63,857 bases of DNA from an uncultured Hyphomicrobiales bacterium (GCA_903892675.1 CAITJJ010000317.1:1-63857), one strand, 5' to 3'. Shown: positions 1 through 8,980, numbered from the stretch's first letter. Numbers and translations are program-made. The notes: generated by a model from the letters alone, not told the origin.

Positions 1-2169
1 CCAGACGACGCCGTCGCTGCCATCGGTTTTGCGGGCGAGGCGGCCGAGCGCAAGATTGTCTGCCACCGTCATGCCGGCAAACAGGCCTCGGCCCTGCGGC
101 ACATAGCCGATGCCCATGCGCGCGATATCGGGAGCGGGGAGACCGGCGATGCTCGTGCCGTCGAACTCGATGGTGCCGGAGGCAGGCACGATCAAGCCGC
201 TCAATGTCTTCAGCAACGTCGATTTGCCGGCGCCATTGCGTCCCAGCAAAGCGACGATCTCGCCGGCGTGCACATCGAGCGTCGCATCGTTGAGGATGTG
301 GCTTTTGCCGTAATAGGAATTGACCTTCTCGAAACGCAGGATGAGGCGCTGTTCGGAATTCTGGGCGGCGCGCCCGGTGACCGGTGGAATGCCGGTGCCA
401 GTGTAGATTTCCTGGACGCGGGCATTGTTGCGAACCTCGTCGGGAGTGCCGGTCATCAGCACCTCGCCCTGATTCATGACCGTGACGCGGTGGGAGAAGC
501 CCAAAACGCGGTCGATGTCGTGTTCGACGATCAGCACCGGGATGTTGGTAGCGATGTTGGTGATAAGGCGTGACACCCGCTCGCGCTCGGCCGCGGCGAG
601 GCCGGCAAGCGGTTCATCGAGCAGCAGAACTTCCGGTTTCGAGCCGAGCGCGATGCCGAGGTCGACCAGCCTTTGCCCACCATAACTAAGGTCCCCACCC
701 GGCACCGTCTCGATGCCTTCCAGGCCGAGAAACTTGATCAGTTCGGCGGTCTCGGCATGCGTCGCCGGGTAGCTGTCGATGTCGCGCCAGATATTGAAGC
801 GGCCAGGGTGACGCGCCTGCAGAGACAAACGGATGTTCTCGTAGATCGTTAGCGTCTTGAACAGGCTGGTAATCTGGAAAGAGCGCGCGAGGCCGCCCTG
901 GCAGACGGCCTGCACCGGCAGGCCCTGAATATCGCGGCCGTGCAGGCGCACCGTACCCTGGCTCGGCGGAAACAGGTTCGAGACGATATTGAACAATGTC
1001 GTTTTGCCGGCGCCGTTCGGGCCGATCAGCGCGTGGATCTCACCGGCGCCGAGTTGCAGGCTGGCGCCGGAAACAGCGCGGATGCCGCCGAAATGTTTCG
1101 ATACGGCAGCGACGTCGAGCACCGTGCCAGTCGCAGCCTTCGGCCGCAGAAAGCCGGGCAGCGGCAAGCCTTCATAGATCTTGCGGTTGCTCATCGCCGC
1201 GCTTTCGTCGGGCGCGGTCGTCCAGCGCTTGCGCAAGGCCTGCCACACGCCGATCAGTCCGCTCGGCGAGAACAGCACGAAGCCGACGAAAATCAAACCG
1301 AACCAGAGCAGCCAGTTTTGCGTCCAGATCGAAAACAGTTCACGAAACAGAATGAAGAACAAGGCGCCGAGCGCCGGGCCGAGGATACTGTGCATGCCGC
1401 CGATGACGACGACGGCCAGAAGCTCGCCGGAAAGCGTGACGGAGGTCGCTTCCGCCGATACCAGATAATTCTGAAATCCGAGCAGCGCGCCGGCCAGCCC
1501 GGTGATGACCGCGGAAATGACAAAGGCGATCAACTTGTAGCGCTCGACCGGATAGCCCTGGAACATCGCGCGCAACTGGTTCTCGCGGATCGCCACCAGC
1601 ACATGGCCGAAAGGCGAACGCACCAGCCGCACCATCACATAAAGCACAGCAAAGGCGATTGCCGCGACGACAGCGTAGTAGAGACGCGAGTCGTCGAAGC
1701 TCCACAATGCGATGCCGCCGCGTTGCAGGCCGCCGAGGCCGTCCTCGCCGCCGGTGACTTCGGTCCAGCGGAAGGAGACGGTGTAGGTCAGCGCCGCGAG
1801 CGCCAACGTCAGCAGCGAGAAATAGACGCCGCGCCGCCGGAGGATCAACGCGCCGGTCACCAGCGACGCGGCCGCGACCAGCAGCATCGACAGGATCAAG
1901 GGAATGAATATCTGGCCCGGAAGCCAGTTCTTCTGAATGAGCCCTGCGGCATAGGCGCCGATGCCGAACCAGGCGCTATGTCCGAATGAAGTAAGTCCGG
2001 TGTAGCCAATCAACAGATTGAGCCCGAGCGCTGCGATCGCCAGAATGACGGCCGCTGTCGCGGTATTGATCGACAGGCCCATGACATGCATGGCGAAGGG
2101 CAGCGCGATCAGCGACGCCGCTCCGATCCACAGCGGGCGATATTTCGTCGATGCGAACGCGCCGGTCAT
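1..2169 (-). CDS. LivM-LivG-LivF triple-fusion ABC transporter protein (partial, 3' end beyond window)
   Basis: One uninterrupted frame of 723 codons that leaves the window at base 1. Residues about 1-310 are a LivM permease (several membrane segments; GLNLLIGYTGLTSFGHSAW; the helix ending FSPSGLIGVWQALRKRW). It continues without a stop into a LivG ATPase (about 345-590: Walker A GPNGAGKTT, signature LSYGGQ, Walker B VLLLDEPLAGL, H-loop VEHD) and then into a LivF ATPase (from about 610: Walker A GRNGAGKST, then GIGYVPQGRGLFAGMTVADN). Normally these are three separate proteins of the branched-chain amino acid (HAAT) importer family. The ATG overlaps the livH stop in ATGA. Substrate is unknown; the linked ThDP enzyme and oxidoreductases suggest an organic acid or amino acid rather than housekeeping Leu/Ile/Val. 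The fusion is read directly; the substrate is inference. Confidence 0.9.
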   Translation of the reverse strand, partial: MTGAFASTKYRPLWIGAASLIALPFAMHVMGLSINTATAAVILAIAALGLNLLIGYTGLTSFGHSAWFGIGAYAAGLIQKNWLPGQIFIPLILSMLLVAAASLVTGALILRRRGVYFSLLTLALAALTYTVSFRWTEVTGGEDGLGGLQRGGIALWSFDDSRLYYAVVAAIAFAVLYVMVRLVRSPFGHVLVAIRENQLRAMFQGYPVERYKLIAFVISAVITGLAGALLGFQNYLVSAEATSVTLSGELLAVVVIGGMHSILGPALGALFFILFRELFSIWTQNWLLWFGLIFVGFVLFSPSGLIGVWQALRKRWTTAPDESAAMSNRKIYEGLPLPGFLRPKAATGTVLDVAAVSKHFGGIRAVSGASLQLGAGEIHALIGPNGAGKTTLFNIVSNLFPPSQGTVRLHGRDIQGLPVQAVCQGGLARSFQITSLFKTLTIYENIRLSLQARHPGRFNIWRDIDSYPATHAETAELIKFLGLEGIETVPGGDLSYGGQRLVDLGIALGSKPEVLLLDEPLAGLAAAERERVSRLITNIATNIPVLIVEHDIDRVLGFSHRVTVMNQGEVLMTGTPDEVRNNARVQEIYTGTGIPPVTGRAAQNSEQRLILRFEKVNSYYGKSHILNDATLDVHAGEIVALLGRNGAGKSTLLKTLSGLIVPASGTIEFDGTSIAGLPAPDIARMGIGYVPQGRGLFAGMTVADNLALGRLARKTDGSDGVVW

Positions 2170-3041
2170 TCGAATTTCTCAATGCGTTCGCCGAGCAGCC
2201 CGCGCGGCCGGAACAGCAGGACCAGGAACATCAGGGCGTAGATCGAGGCTTCGCCCGCCGCCGGCATGAAATGGATGGTCACGCCGCGCACCACGCCGAC
2301 CAGCAGAGCTGCAAGAACGACGCCCCAGAAGCTGCCGAGCCCGCCGATGACTACCACGACGAAGGCGACGATCAGTACATCCGCTCCCATGGCCGGATGC
2401 ACGATGGTGATCGGCGCAAACAATGCGCCGCCGAGCGCGGCCATGCCGACGCCGAGCATCACGATGGTCGTCATATAAGGCTGCAGTCGAATGCCGAGCA
2501 CCGCGACCATATCGGGCCGCTGGATGCCGGCGCGCACGACGCGGCCGAACGAGGTGCGCTGCAGCAGCAACCATAGGCCCAGGAGCACCAGCGCGACGAT
2601 CGCCAGCAGGATCAGCCGGTAACGCGAGAACAGGAATTCGCCGACGATGATCGAGCCCTTCAAGGCCTGCGGCATGATGGCCGATATCGGCGGGGCGCCC
2701 CAGATAATGCGGATCAATTGCTCGACGATCATCGCCAGGCCGAAGGTGACCAGGAGACCGAGGATCGGATCGGCTGAATAGAAGCGGCGCAGGAGGTAGC
2801 GTTCGAACAGAATGCCAAGCAGCGCTACCAGAAGCGGCGAGACAGCCACCGCGGGGCCAAATCCGATATAGCCGGTCAGTTGAACTGAAATATAGGCGCC
2901 CAGCGCATAGAAGGCGCCGTGCGCCAGATTGACGACGCCGCCGACGCTGAAGATCAGCGAAAGGCCGAGCGCAATCAGCAGATAATAGCCGCCGAGCACG
3001 AGGCCATTCACGACTTGTTCAAGCAGGAACACGATCTGCAT
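2166..3041 (-). CDS. livH: Branched-chain amino acid-type ABC transporter permease LivH
   Basis: This 291-residue polytopic inner-membrane permease shows the LivH pattern: the N-terminal QVVNGLVLGGYYLLIALGLS, then GVVNLAHGAFYALGAY, and the loop VVVIGGLGSFWG near residue 235 that forms the coupling region facing the ATPase. It should pair with the LivM part of the downstream fusion to form the translocation pore. Its stop codon overlaps the start of the fusion gene by 4 bases, implying translational coupling. It lies about 105 bases after the binding-protein gene, separated by a perfect hairpin. Length is normal for the family. Confidence 0.93.
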   Translation of the reverse strand: MQIVFLLEQVVNGLVLGGYYLLIALGLSLIFSVGGVVNLAHGAFYALGAYISVQLTGYIGFGPAVAVSPLLVALLGILFERYLLRRFYSADPILGLLVTFGLAMIVEQLIRIIWGAPPISAIMPQALKGSIIVGEFLFSRYRLILLAIVALVLLGLWLLLQRTSFGRVVRAGIQRPDMVAVLGIRLQPYMTTIVMLGVGMAALGGALFAPITIVHPAMGADVLIVAFVVVVIGGLGSFWGVVLAALLVGVVRGVTIHFMPAAGEASIYALMFLVLLFRPRGLLGERIEKFE

Positions 3042-3081
3042 AGTCTATCCAGTGGCCGCAAACTAAAGCTCGATACGAAAG

Positions 3082-3109
3082 CGGCGCCGGCTCTTATGTG
3101 CCGGCGCCG
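3082..3109 (-). terminator. Intercistronic stem-loop between binding-protein gene and livH
   Basis: A perfect inverted repeat of 10-base arms (CGGCGCCGGC / GCCGGCGCCG) with an 8-base loop. In the direction of transcription it follows the binding-protein stop and precedes livH. There is no long T-run, so it is more likely a partial terminator or mRNA-stabilising hairpin than a full terminator. Similar hairpins sit in the same relative place in two other importer operons in this window. Confidence 0.7.
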
Positions 3110-3145
3110 TTACGCCAATAGACGAGAAACGCGCGACGCCGCGCG

Positions 3146-4390
3146 CTACACTTTCATCGCGCAGGGATTTTGCTCTTTGTTCGGATAGATCGATTCAAGC
3201 GGCGCGCTTGCCACCGGAACCGTATCGCCGAGCACCAGCATGTCCCACTGGTCCTTCATGTCCGCCTTGGCCTTCACCGTGAACGGATAGGCCTCCTGGA
3301 CGAGTTGATGATCCCAGGAGCGGAAGTAGGCTTTGCGCGCCTTCATGATGTCGAACTGAGATTCCTTTTCGAAATGCGCGATCAGCGCTTCGCTCTCGGT
3401 CGACTTGGTGTCGGCGATCGCCTGGGCCAGCAGCTTGAGCGTGACGTATTCGATCCAGGCGTGATTTTCCGGCGGCTTGCCGTATTTCTTGGTGAAGTTG
3501 GCGACGAAGGCCTTGGAGGCTGGATTGTCGAGCGTGTGATACCAGACCGTCGGCCAGAAGCCGCTGAGATTGCCGGCACCAGCCGCCCAGGCATCGCCGG
3601 TGTTGAGATTGAAGCCGACCAGCGGGTAGGGGAATCCAAATTCGGCATATTGCTTGACCAGATTGGTTACCTGGTTGCCGGCGAGATTGCAGCACACCAC
3701 ATCCGGCTTCGCCTGGCGGATCTTGAGCAGATAGGGGCTGAAGTCGGTGACGTCGGTAGCGATGAGTTCGTCACCGATAAGGGTGGCGTCATTGGCGGCG
3801 AAGAAGGATTTGGCCGCCTTGAGCAGATCGTGGCCGAATATATAGTCGGCGGTCAGCGTGACGAACTTCTTGCCCTTCACCAGACCCTTTTGATTGAGCG
3901 CGGTGCCGACCGCGTTCACCATCACGGTGTTGGGAATGTCGCAGTGGAAGGAATAGCGGTTGCAGTTCTTGCCGCGCAAGGCGTCGGAGCGGGCGCCGGT
4001 GCTGAAGAAAACTTTCTTGTTGCGCTCGGCCACCTGCATGATGGTCAGCGCCGACGCCGACGAGATTTCACCGAGCAGAACAGCGGCGCCGTCCTGTTCG
4101 ATCATGCGTTGCGCCTTGTTGGCGGCGGTCGCCGGATTGACCGAGTCTTCCGATATCAGGTCGATCTTGCGGCCCATGATGCCGCCGGCCTCATTGATTT
4201 CTTCGGCCGCCAGCTTGACGCCGAGCTGCGCGTAGCTGCCGATCGCGCCGAGAAATCCGGTGAGCGGCACCAGATGGCCGATCTTGATGGTGCTTGCCTG
4301 GGCGCGGACGATTGCCGGAAAGCCCAGGGCCGATGCGCCGGCGAATGCGGCGCTCGCCTTCAACACGTGCCGACGGTTGTAGCTGGTCAT
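3146..4390 (-). CDS. ABC transporter substrate-binding protein, Liv/HAAT type, Tat-exported
   Basis: A periplasmic binding protein of 414 residues with a twin-arginine signal (NRRHVLKAS at 5-13, hydrophobic stretch, then FPAIVRAQA as likely cleavage region). The mature part begins IKIGHLVPLTGFLGAIGS and contains INEAGGIMGRKIDLI, both typical of the type I receptor-ligand-binding fold of LivK-like proteins (about 370 residues mature). Tat rather than Sec export implies folding in the cytoplasm. First gene of the importer operon, upstream of livH and the LivMGF fusion. Ligand cannot be read from the sequence. Confidence 0.92.
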   Translation of the reverse strand: MTSYNRRHVLKASAAFAGASALGFPAIVRAQASTIKIGHLVPLTGFLGAIGSYAQLGVKLAAEEINEAGGIMGRKIDLISEDSVNPATAANKAQRMIEQDGAAVLLGEISSASALTIMQVAERNKKVFFSTGARSDALRGKNCNRYSFHCDIPNTVMVNAVGTALNQKGLVKGKKFVTLTADYIFGHDLLKAAKSFFAANDATLIGDELIATDVTDFSPYLLKIRQAKPDVVCCNLAGNQVTNLVKQYAEFGFPYPLVGFNLNTGDAWAAGAGNLSGFWPTVWYHTLDNPASKAFVANFTKKYGKPPENHAWIEYVTLKLLAQAIADTKSTESEALIAHFEKESQFDIMKARKAYFRSWDHQLVQEAYPFTVKAKADMKDQWDMLVLGDTVPVASAPLESIYPNKEQNPCAMKV

Positions 4391-4508
4391 AGTAATTTTC
4401 CTCCCGGATTGACGCGTTTGCCCCTTTCGGCCTCACCTGGCGCGTATGCGACAATGTGAGATACGTTTTTTTATTGTTGGATGATATTTACGGGGAGGTG
4501 GGCCGCTG

Positions 4509-5447
4509 TCAACGCCTAAGTGGGCTGGCGGTCGTTTCTGAGGATGGCTTTGCGCCAAACTCTTCGGACAAACGGCTGGCGAACGCCTGCACGATTTTCG
4601 TGCGGTCCTTCAGGGTCTGGTTCGACAAGCGCCAGATCGGACCGGAAATTCCCAGCGCACCGATGAACTGGCCGGTAAAGTCCCTGACCGGCACGGCAAG
4701 GCAACGGACCTCCGGATTGAACTCGCCGTCGTCGAGCGCGACCCCGCTGCGCCGGATCGCTTCGATCTCTCGCAGCAGCACCGCAATGTCGGTTATCGAT
4801 TTATCGGTCGATGGCTTCAGGTCGAGGCGGGCGAGAAAGCGCTCGAGCTGGTCGGGACGCAACGCGGCCAGAATGACCTTGCCGAGCGCCGTGCAATGCG
4901 CCGGACGCACCATGCCGACGCGATCGGTCATCTGGAAAGCGCCTGGGCCGCTGGTGCGGGCGATCACCACGACCGTGTCGCCCATGCGAACAGCGAAGTG
5001 GCTGGTCTCGCCGGTCTCGCGGGACATGTCCTCAAGCAACGGCGTTGCGACCTTCACCATCTCGATCTCGTCGAGGGCGCTGGCGGCGAGTGCGAATAGC
5101 GGCCGGCCGATGCGGTACCGCTTGGTGTCTTTTTCCTGGCGGATGTAACCGAGCGAAACCATCGTTTTCGCGAGATGGAACGTCGTCGAGTTGTGAAGGC
5201 CGACGAGTTTGCTCAGATCGGCAAGGCCGATTCCGTCGCGGTGCCGGGCAATTTCTTCCAGGATGCCGAAGGCGCGGCCAAGCGACTGAACGCCGGAGCG
5301 CTGCTTGTCTTCGGCATCGTCGTCGATATCTGAGCCTGCGTCCTTCACCAGCCGGGCGGCCGGCAGCTTGCCGGGCTTTTCCGCTTTGGCGGATTTTGCT
5401 GCTTTGGGCGGTTTTGCCGAAATCTTGGTCTTGGTTTGCGCGCTCAC
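4509..5447 (-). CDS. IclR family transcriptional regulator with Lys/Ala-rich N-terminal extension
   Basis: DNA-binding repressor/activator of small-molecule catabolism. The winged helix follows the words VQSLGRAFGILEEIARH (ADLSKLVGLHNSTTFHLAKTMVSLGYI) and the effector domain runs to the C-terminus (ETGETSHFAVRMGDTVVVI; CTALGKVILAAL; RRSGVALDDGEFNPEVRCLAVPV). I start it at GTG (VSAQTKTKISAK) because a GGAGA lies 8-9 bases upstream; an ATG at 5513 in the same frame lacks such a site. Either way there is a basic, low-complexity tail of over 40 residues before the helix-turn-helix, which is longer than usual (family about 250-260). It lies upstream of the importer in the same direction and probably controls it and/or the ThDP-enzyme operon. 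Confidence 0.88.
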   Translation of the reverse strand: MSAQTKTKISAKPPKAAKSAKAEKPGKLPAARLVKDAGSDIDDDAEDKQRSGVQSLGRAFGILEEIARHRDGIGLADLSKLVGLHNSTTFHLAKTMVSLGYIRQEKDTKRYRIGRPLFALAASALDEIEMVKVATPLLEDMSRETGETSHFAVRMGDTVVVIARTSGPGAFQMTDRVGMVRPAHCTALGKVILAALRPDQLERFLARLDLKPSTDKSITDIAVLLREIEAIRRSGVALDDGEFNPEVRCLAVPVRDFTGQFIGALGISGPIWRLSNQTLKDRTKIVQAFASRLSEEFGAKPSSETTASPLRR

Positions 5448-5600
5448 GTCAGTTGTCTCCGAACAGCGGCGGCCGATTCGTATCGGCTTGGTAGCGAAGG
5501 TGCCGTGTTGCATTCATACAGCGTTCCGGAAGAATTCGCAGCAGTTCCGTCGCTGAACAATATCGTCTTTTTGTCGAGCACGGCCATGATAGGTTTGACG

Positions 5601-5987
5601 CTACATGACGTCATCGGTGACAGGGGAAGTGACAACGAGGAAAACGAGGTCGACCAGTCCGGTATTCGAGATCGCATGATCGACGCCCGGCGGCAGGAAA
5701 ATGTAATCGTGCTTGTGCACCAGATGGTCCTTGCCGTCGATATGCATCAGGCCTTCGCCTTCGAGGACATGATAGACTTGCTCCTGTACCTTGTGTCGAT
5801 GAATCTTCACATAGGCCATCGGCTGGTACATCGAGATGCGATAGTCGATGTGCTGCGAGCCGGCGGTTTCCGGCATGACCAGGGGCTTCGACAGCGCGCC
5901 GCCGAAATGGTCCGGAAACTGGCGCCACGGCACTTCGGCAATGTTGCGGATGAACCATTGGCGTGTCGTCGGCGGTGCGGAATTCAT
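5601..5987 (-). CDS. Cupin-domain protein
   Basis: A single-domain cupin of 128 residues. Motif 1 is seen in HRHKVQEQVYHVLEGEG and motif 2 in KHDYIFLPPGVDHAISNTG, both retaining the His/Glu pattern that binds a metal. I start at the ATG preceded by AAGGAG 8 bases upstream; an in-frame start 15 codons earlier has no such site. Such small cupins act as dioxygenases, isomerases or ligand sensors, so no reaction can be assigned. It is divergent from the ThDP-enzyme operon across about 140 bases, which must hold both promoters. Confidence 0.8.
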   Translation of the reverse strand: MNSAPPTTRQWFIRNIAEVPWRQFPDHFGGALSKPLVMPETAGSQHIDYRISMYQPMAYVKIHRHKVQEQVYHVLEGEGLMHIDGKDHLVHKHDYIFLPPGVDHAISNTGLVDLVFLVVTSPVTDDVM

Positions 5988-6130
5988 GGCGCGCTCCTTC
6001 GCTTCCGGCCTATTTTCCCAAAAGCAAGCCATACCACAATATCAATTGACGTCCAGCATTATGAGAAATACGGTCGCGTGCTGCCGTCAGCCGTGCCTCA
6101 CGCGAAAACGCCCGGTAGGAGACTGAACTG

Positions 6131-7933
6131 ATGCCGACTGGAAATAAACTCAATGGCGCACAGGTCATTGTCGATTATCTGATCCAGGAGAAAGTGCCGC
6201 AAGTGTTCGGCCTGTGCGGCCACGGCAACATCCAGTTCATCGACGCGCTTTACGAGCGCTCGTCCGAGATCAAGACCATCTCGACGCATCATGAAAGCGT
6301 CGCCGGCTTCATGGCGGATTGTTACTACCGCGTGTCGGGCAAGGCGACCGCGACCTTCACCTCGTGCGGTCCGGGTTCGGCCAACCTGCCGATTTCGCTG
6401 GCGACCGCTTATCTCGATTCAGTGCCGTTCCTGGCGGTGACCGGCAATGTGCCGACCAGCCAGTTCAACCGCGGCGCCTTCCAGGAAATGTACCGGCAGA
6501 ATCAGGCCGACTTCCCCTCGACGGTGCGCAGCCTGTGCAAGCGCGTGTTCCAGCCGACGCGCGGCGACATGGTGCCGCTCGCTGTGCGGCAAGCGTGGAA
6601 GACGATGGTGACGGGACGTCCCGGCCCGGTGGTGCTGGACGTGCCGTATGACGTGTTTATGGAGGCGGCGGCCGAGGAAGCGCCGCAGGCAAAGGAATGG
6701 AACGGCAATATCTCCAGCCGTTGCGGCGCCGATCCCGATGGCGTCATCAAGGCCGTCGACATGCTGCTCGGCGCCGAGCGCCCGGTGATTTTTGTCGGCC
6801 AGGCGATTCGCCACGGCGGCGCGGCCAATGAACTGCTGCAGTTGGCCGAACGTCTGCAAATTCCGGTGGCTTCGTCGATGAGCGGGCTGGGCGCCATCGA
6901 CACGCTGCATCCGCTGTCGCTCGGCATGGTCGCGCGCGGCGGCCACTATCAGGCGAACCACGCCACGCGGCAGGCCGATGTACTGCTGTCGCTCGGGGCG
7001 CGTTTCGACGACCGCACCTCGAGTTCGTGGATCCCCGGTTACTCGTTCACCATCCCGCCGACGCAGCTTATTCATGTCGATATCGATCCGGACGAGATTG
7101 GCCGCAACTATCCGGTGGCGCTCGGGCTGATGGCCGACATCCGCACCTTCCTGCGGCAGGTGCTGGCCGAACTCGACCGCCGCAAAGACCTGACGAAGAA
7201 GGCCGAAGCGCGCAAGAAATGGCTGGCGCAGATCGACGGCTACCGCAAGGAGTGGGACGCGCTCGTCGCGCCTGGTTTTACCGACGACACGCAGCCGATC
7301 AATCCGCAGCGCGCCGCGTTCGAAATTCAGCGCGGCCTGCCGGACGACGCGATCCTGGTCAGCGACATCGGCGTGCATCACAACTGGCTGCTCGGTTACA
7401 CCAGGCCGCGCCGCCCGGACTCGCTGATCGGCTGCATGGCCTTCGGCGCAATGGGCTTCGGCGTCGCTGGCGTGATGGGCGCGAAATTCGCCGCGCCGGA
7501 TCGCCCATGCGTATCGGTGTGTGGCGACGGCGCCTTCTTCATGCACGCCAATGTCCTCGGCACCGCGGTCGAATATAATCTGCCGGTCGTCTGGGTGGTG
7601 TGGAACAACTATGCCTATGCGTCAATCCGCGGCTTGCAGCGCGGCTATCTCGACAAGCGCGAACTGGCGACCGATTTCCACAATCCGTTGACGGGCGAGC
7701 GCTACAACCCGGACTTCGCGGCGATGGCGCGGTCCTGCGGCGTCGAAGGCGTGCGCGTCGACCGCGCCGCCGATCTGGCCGAGGCGGTGCGACGCGGCAT
7801 TGCCGCCAACAAGCCCTATCTGATCGACGTCGATATCGCCGCCGACACCAATCCCGCCGGCGCCGGCGTTTGGGAATTGCCGGGTCTCGGCGTCAGCAAG
7901 CCGTCCATCGGCAAGCAGTTCCTGCCGCGCTGA
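6131..7933 (+). CDS. Thiamine diphosphate-dependent enzyme, acetolactate synthase-like
   Basis: A 600-residue protein with the three-domain ThDP fold of the acetolactate synthase/decarboxylase superfamily. The catalytic glutamate that activates ThDP is Glu55 in THHES; the central FAD/regulatory-like domain follows from about 190; the ThDP/Mg motif CGDGAFF with its distal NN is at about 450-490. The substrate cannot be set from the sequence: carboligases, 2-oxoacid decarboxylases and C-C hydrolases share this fold. It is first in a rightward operon with an SDR and an ABM protein and near a Liv-type importer, suggesting catabolism of an imported oxo-acid or amino-acid-like compound. It need not be the housekeeping IlvB, since no IlvN is next to it. 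Confidence 0.88.
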   Translation: MPTGNKLNGAQVIVDYLIQEKVPQVFGLCGHGNIQFIDALYERSSEIKTISTHHESVAGFMADCYYRVSGKATATFTSCGPGSANLPISLATAYLDSVPFLAVTGNVPTSQFNRGAFQEMYRQNQADFPSTVRSLCKRVFQPTRGDMVPLAVRQAWKTMVTGRPGPVVLDVPYDVFMEAAAEEAPQAKEWNGNISSRCGADPDGVIKAVDMLLGAERPVIFVGQAIRHGGAANELLQLAERLQIPVASSMSGLGAIDTLHPLSLGMVARGGHYQANHATRQADVLLSLGARFDDRTSSSWIPGYSFTIPPTQLIHVDIDPDEIGRNYPVALGLMADIRTFLRQVLAELDRRKDLTKKAEARKKWLAQIDGYRKEWDALVAPGFTDDTQPINPQRAAFEIQRGLPDDAILVSDIGVHHNWLLGYTRPRRPDSLIGCMAFGAMGFGVAGVMGAKFAAPDRPCVSVCGDGAFFMHANVLGTAVEYNLPVVWVVWNNYAYASIRGLQRGYLDKRELATDFHNPLTGERYNPDFAAMARSCGVEGVRVDRAADLAEAVRRGIAANKPYLIDVDIAADTNPAGAGVWELPGLGVSKPSIGKQFLPR

Positions 7934-7968
7934 CCGGACCAAACAATAACAAGTCAAGGGGAGAGATT

Positions 7969-8673
7969 ATGTCGCTCGCGGGCAAGAAGGTCGTCGTCGT
8001 CGGTGGTTCGTCCGGTATCGGTCTGGCGACAGCAGCAATGGCGAAAGCGCAAGGCGCCGAGGTGATCATCGCGTCGCGCAGCGCCGAGAAACTCAAGGCC
8101 GCCGCCGCCAAGATCGGCGTTACGGCCATCGCCGCCGACGTCACCAATGATGACAGCGTCGTCGATCTGTTCCGCGAATGCGGCCCGGTCGATCATGTCG
8201 TCGTCACCGCGGCGCAGCTCAAGTCGGGTCCGTTCAAGACTGTGGCCATGGACGATGTGCGTTTGACGATGGAAGGCAAGTTCTGGGGCGCGTGGCGCGT
8301 CGCCCGTACCGCCAACATCATGGCTGGAGGATCGCTGACTTTGGTTTCGGGGTTTCTCAGCGTTCGCCCACGGCCGAACTCGGCGATTGTCGGCGCGGCC
8401 AATGGCGCGATTGAATCGCTGGCGCGCAGTCTCGCGCTCGAACTGGCGCCAGTGCGGGTGAACTGCGTATCGCCAGGCATCATCGATACGCCGATCCGCG
8501 CCGGCATGGAAGAGGCCGCGCGCGTCGATATGCTGCGCAAGATTGCCGCCGGCCTGCCGGTCGGCCGCGTCGGGGTTGCCGAGGACATCGCCGGGCAAAT
8601 CCTTGCCTTTGTGAACAACGGATTTGCCACCGGCTCGATCGTCTATATCGACGGCGGCGCGCTGGTCGCCTGA
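7969..8673 (+). CDS. Short-chain dehydrogenase-like protein lacking the catalytic Tyr and Lys
   Basis: A Rossmann-fold SDR of 234 residues. The nucleotide-binding motif GGSSGIG (12-18) and the C-terminal ELAPVRVNCVSPGIIDTP and GSIVYIDGG are classical. A GGGGAGAG ribosome site precedes the ATG. The Ser of the active site is present (Ser127 in LVSGF), but where Tyr-x-x-x-Lys is expected the protein reads VGAAN (Val141, Asn145), so the usual proton-relay pair is absent; also the NNAG motif is replaced by VTAAQ. It may use another residue, bind nucleotide without ordinary dehydrogenation, or act on an unusual substrate. It follows the ThDP enzyme by about 35 bases. Confidence 0.88.
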   Translation: MSLAGKKVVVVGGSSGIGLATAAMAKAQGAEVIIASRSAEKLKAAAAKIGVTAIAADVTNDDSVVDLFRECGPVDHVVVTAAQLKSGPFKTVAMDDVRLTMEGKFWGAWRVARTANIMAGGSLTLVSGFLSVRPRPNSAIVGAANGAIESLARSLALELAPVRVNCVSPGIIDTPIRAGMEEAARVDMLRKIAAGLPVGRVGVAEDIAGQILAFVNNGFATGSIVYIDGGALVA

Positions 8674-8686
8674 CGAGGATGTCGAC

Positions 8687-8980
8687 ATGAGCTATCACAT
8701 CATTGCGCGGTGGCGCGTTCGCGAAGGCGAATTGGGCAAAGTGGAGGCGGTCCTGCGCGCGCTTGCGCCCGCCATTCGCAACGAGCCGGGCAACGAGCAA
8801 TTTATCGTTCACCGGCTTGCCGATAATCCGAATGAGTTCGTGCTGTACGAAGCTTACGCAAGCGAACAGGCATTCCTCGAACACCGGCAGACGCCGCACT
8901 TTATCAAGCTGGTGCAGGAAACGGCGGCGCCGTTGCTCGACGTGCGCACTGTTGAAAAATTCTCGCTGGCCGACTTTTAG
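8687..8980 (+). CDS. Antibiotic biosynthesis monooxygenase (ABM) domain protein
   Basis: A compact 97-residue ferredoxin-like alpha/beta protein. The pattern ARWRVREGELGKVEAVLRAL, then NEFVLYEAYASEQAFLEHRQTPHF, is that of the ABM/YgiN dimeric barrel family, which includes cofactor-free quinol monooxygenases and many proteins of unknown function. It starts 13 bases after the SDR stop and is the third gene of the operon. An oxygenase or ring-modifying role in the same catabolic route is inference. Confidence 0.85.
   Translation: MSYHIIARWRVREGELGKVEAVLRALAPAIRNEPGNEQFIVHRLADNPNEFVLYEAYASEQAFLEHRQTPHFIKLVQETAAPLLDVRTVEKFSLADF

Noticed and set aside
940-1989. Long open frame on the plus strand (349 codons)
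   Set aside because: It is the complement of the LivM-LivG fusion; composition is Arg/Gln/His-rich with no family words, as expected of antisense frames in GC-rich DNA.
2019-2269. Small plus-strand frames around the livH-livM junction
   Set aside because: The junction is fully explained by the ATGA overlap of two minus-strand genes.
3170-4459. Plus-strand frame of 429 codons
   Set aside because: Antisense of the Tat-exported binding protein; no domain, no ribosome site.
6419-7546. Minus-strand frame of 375 codons
   Set aside because: Antisense of the ThDP enzyme, whose cofactor motifs are intact.
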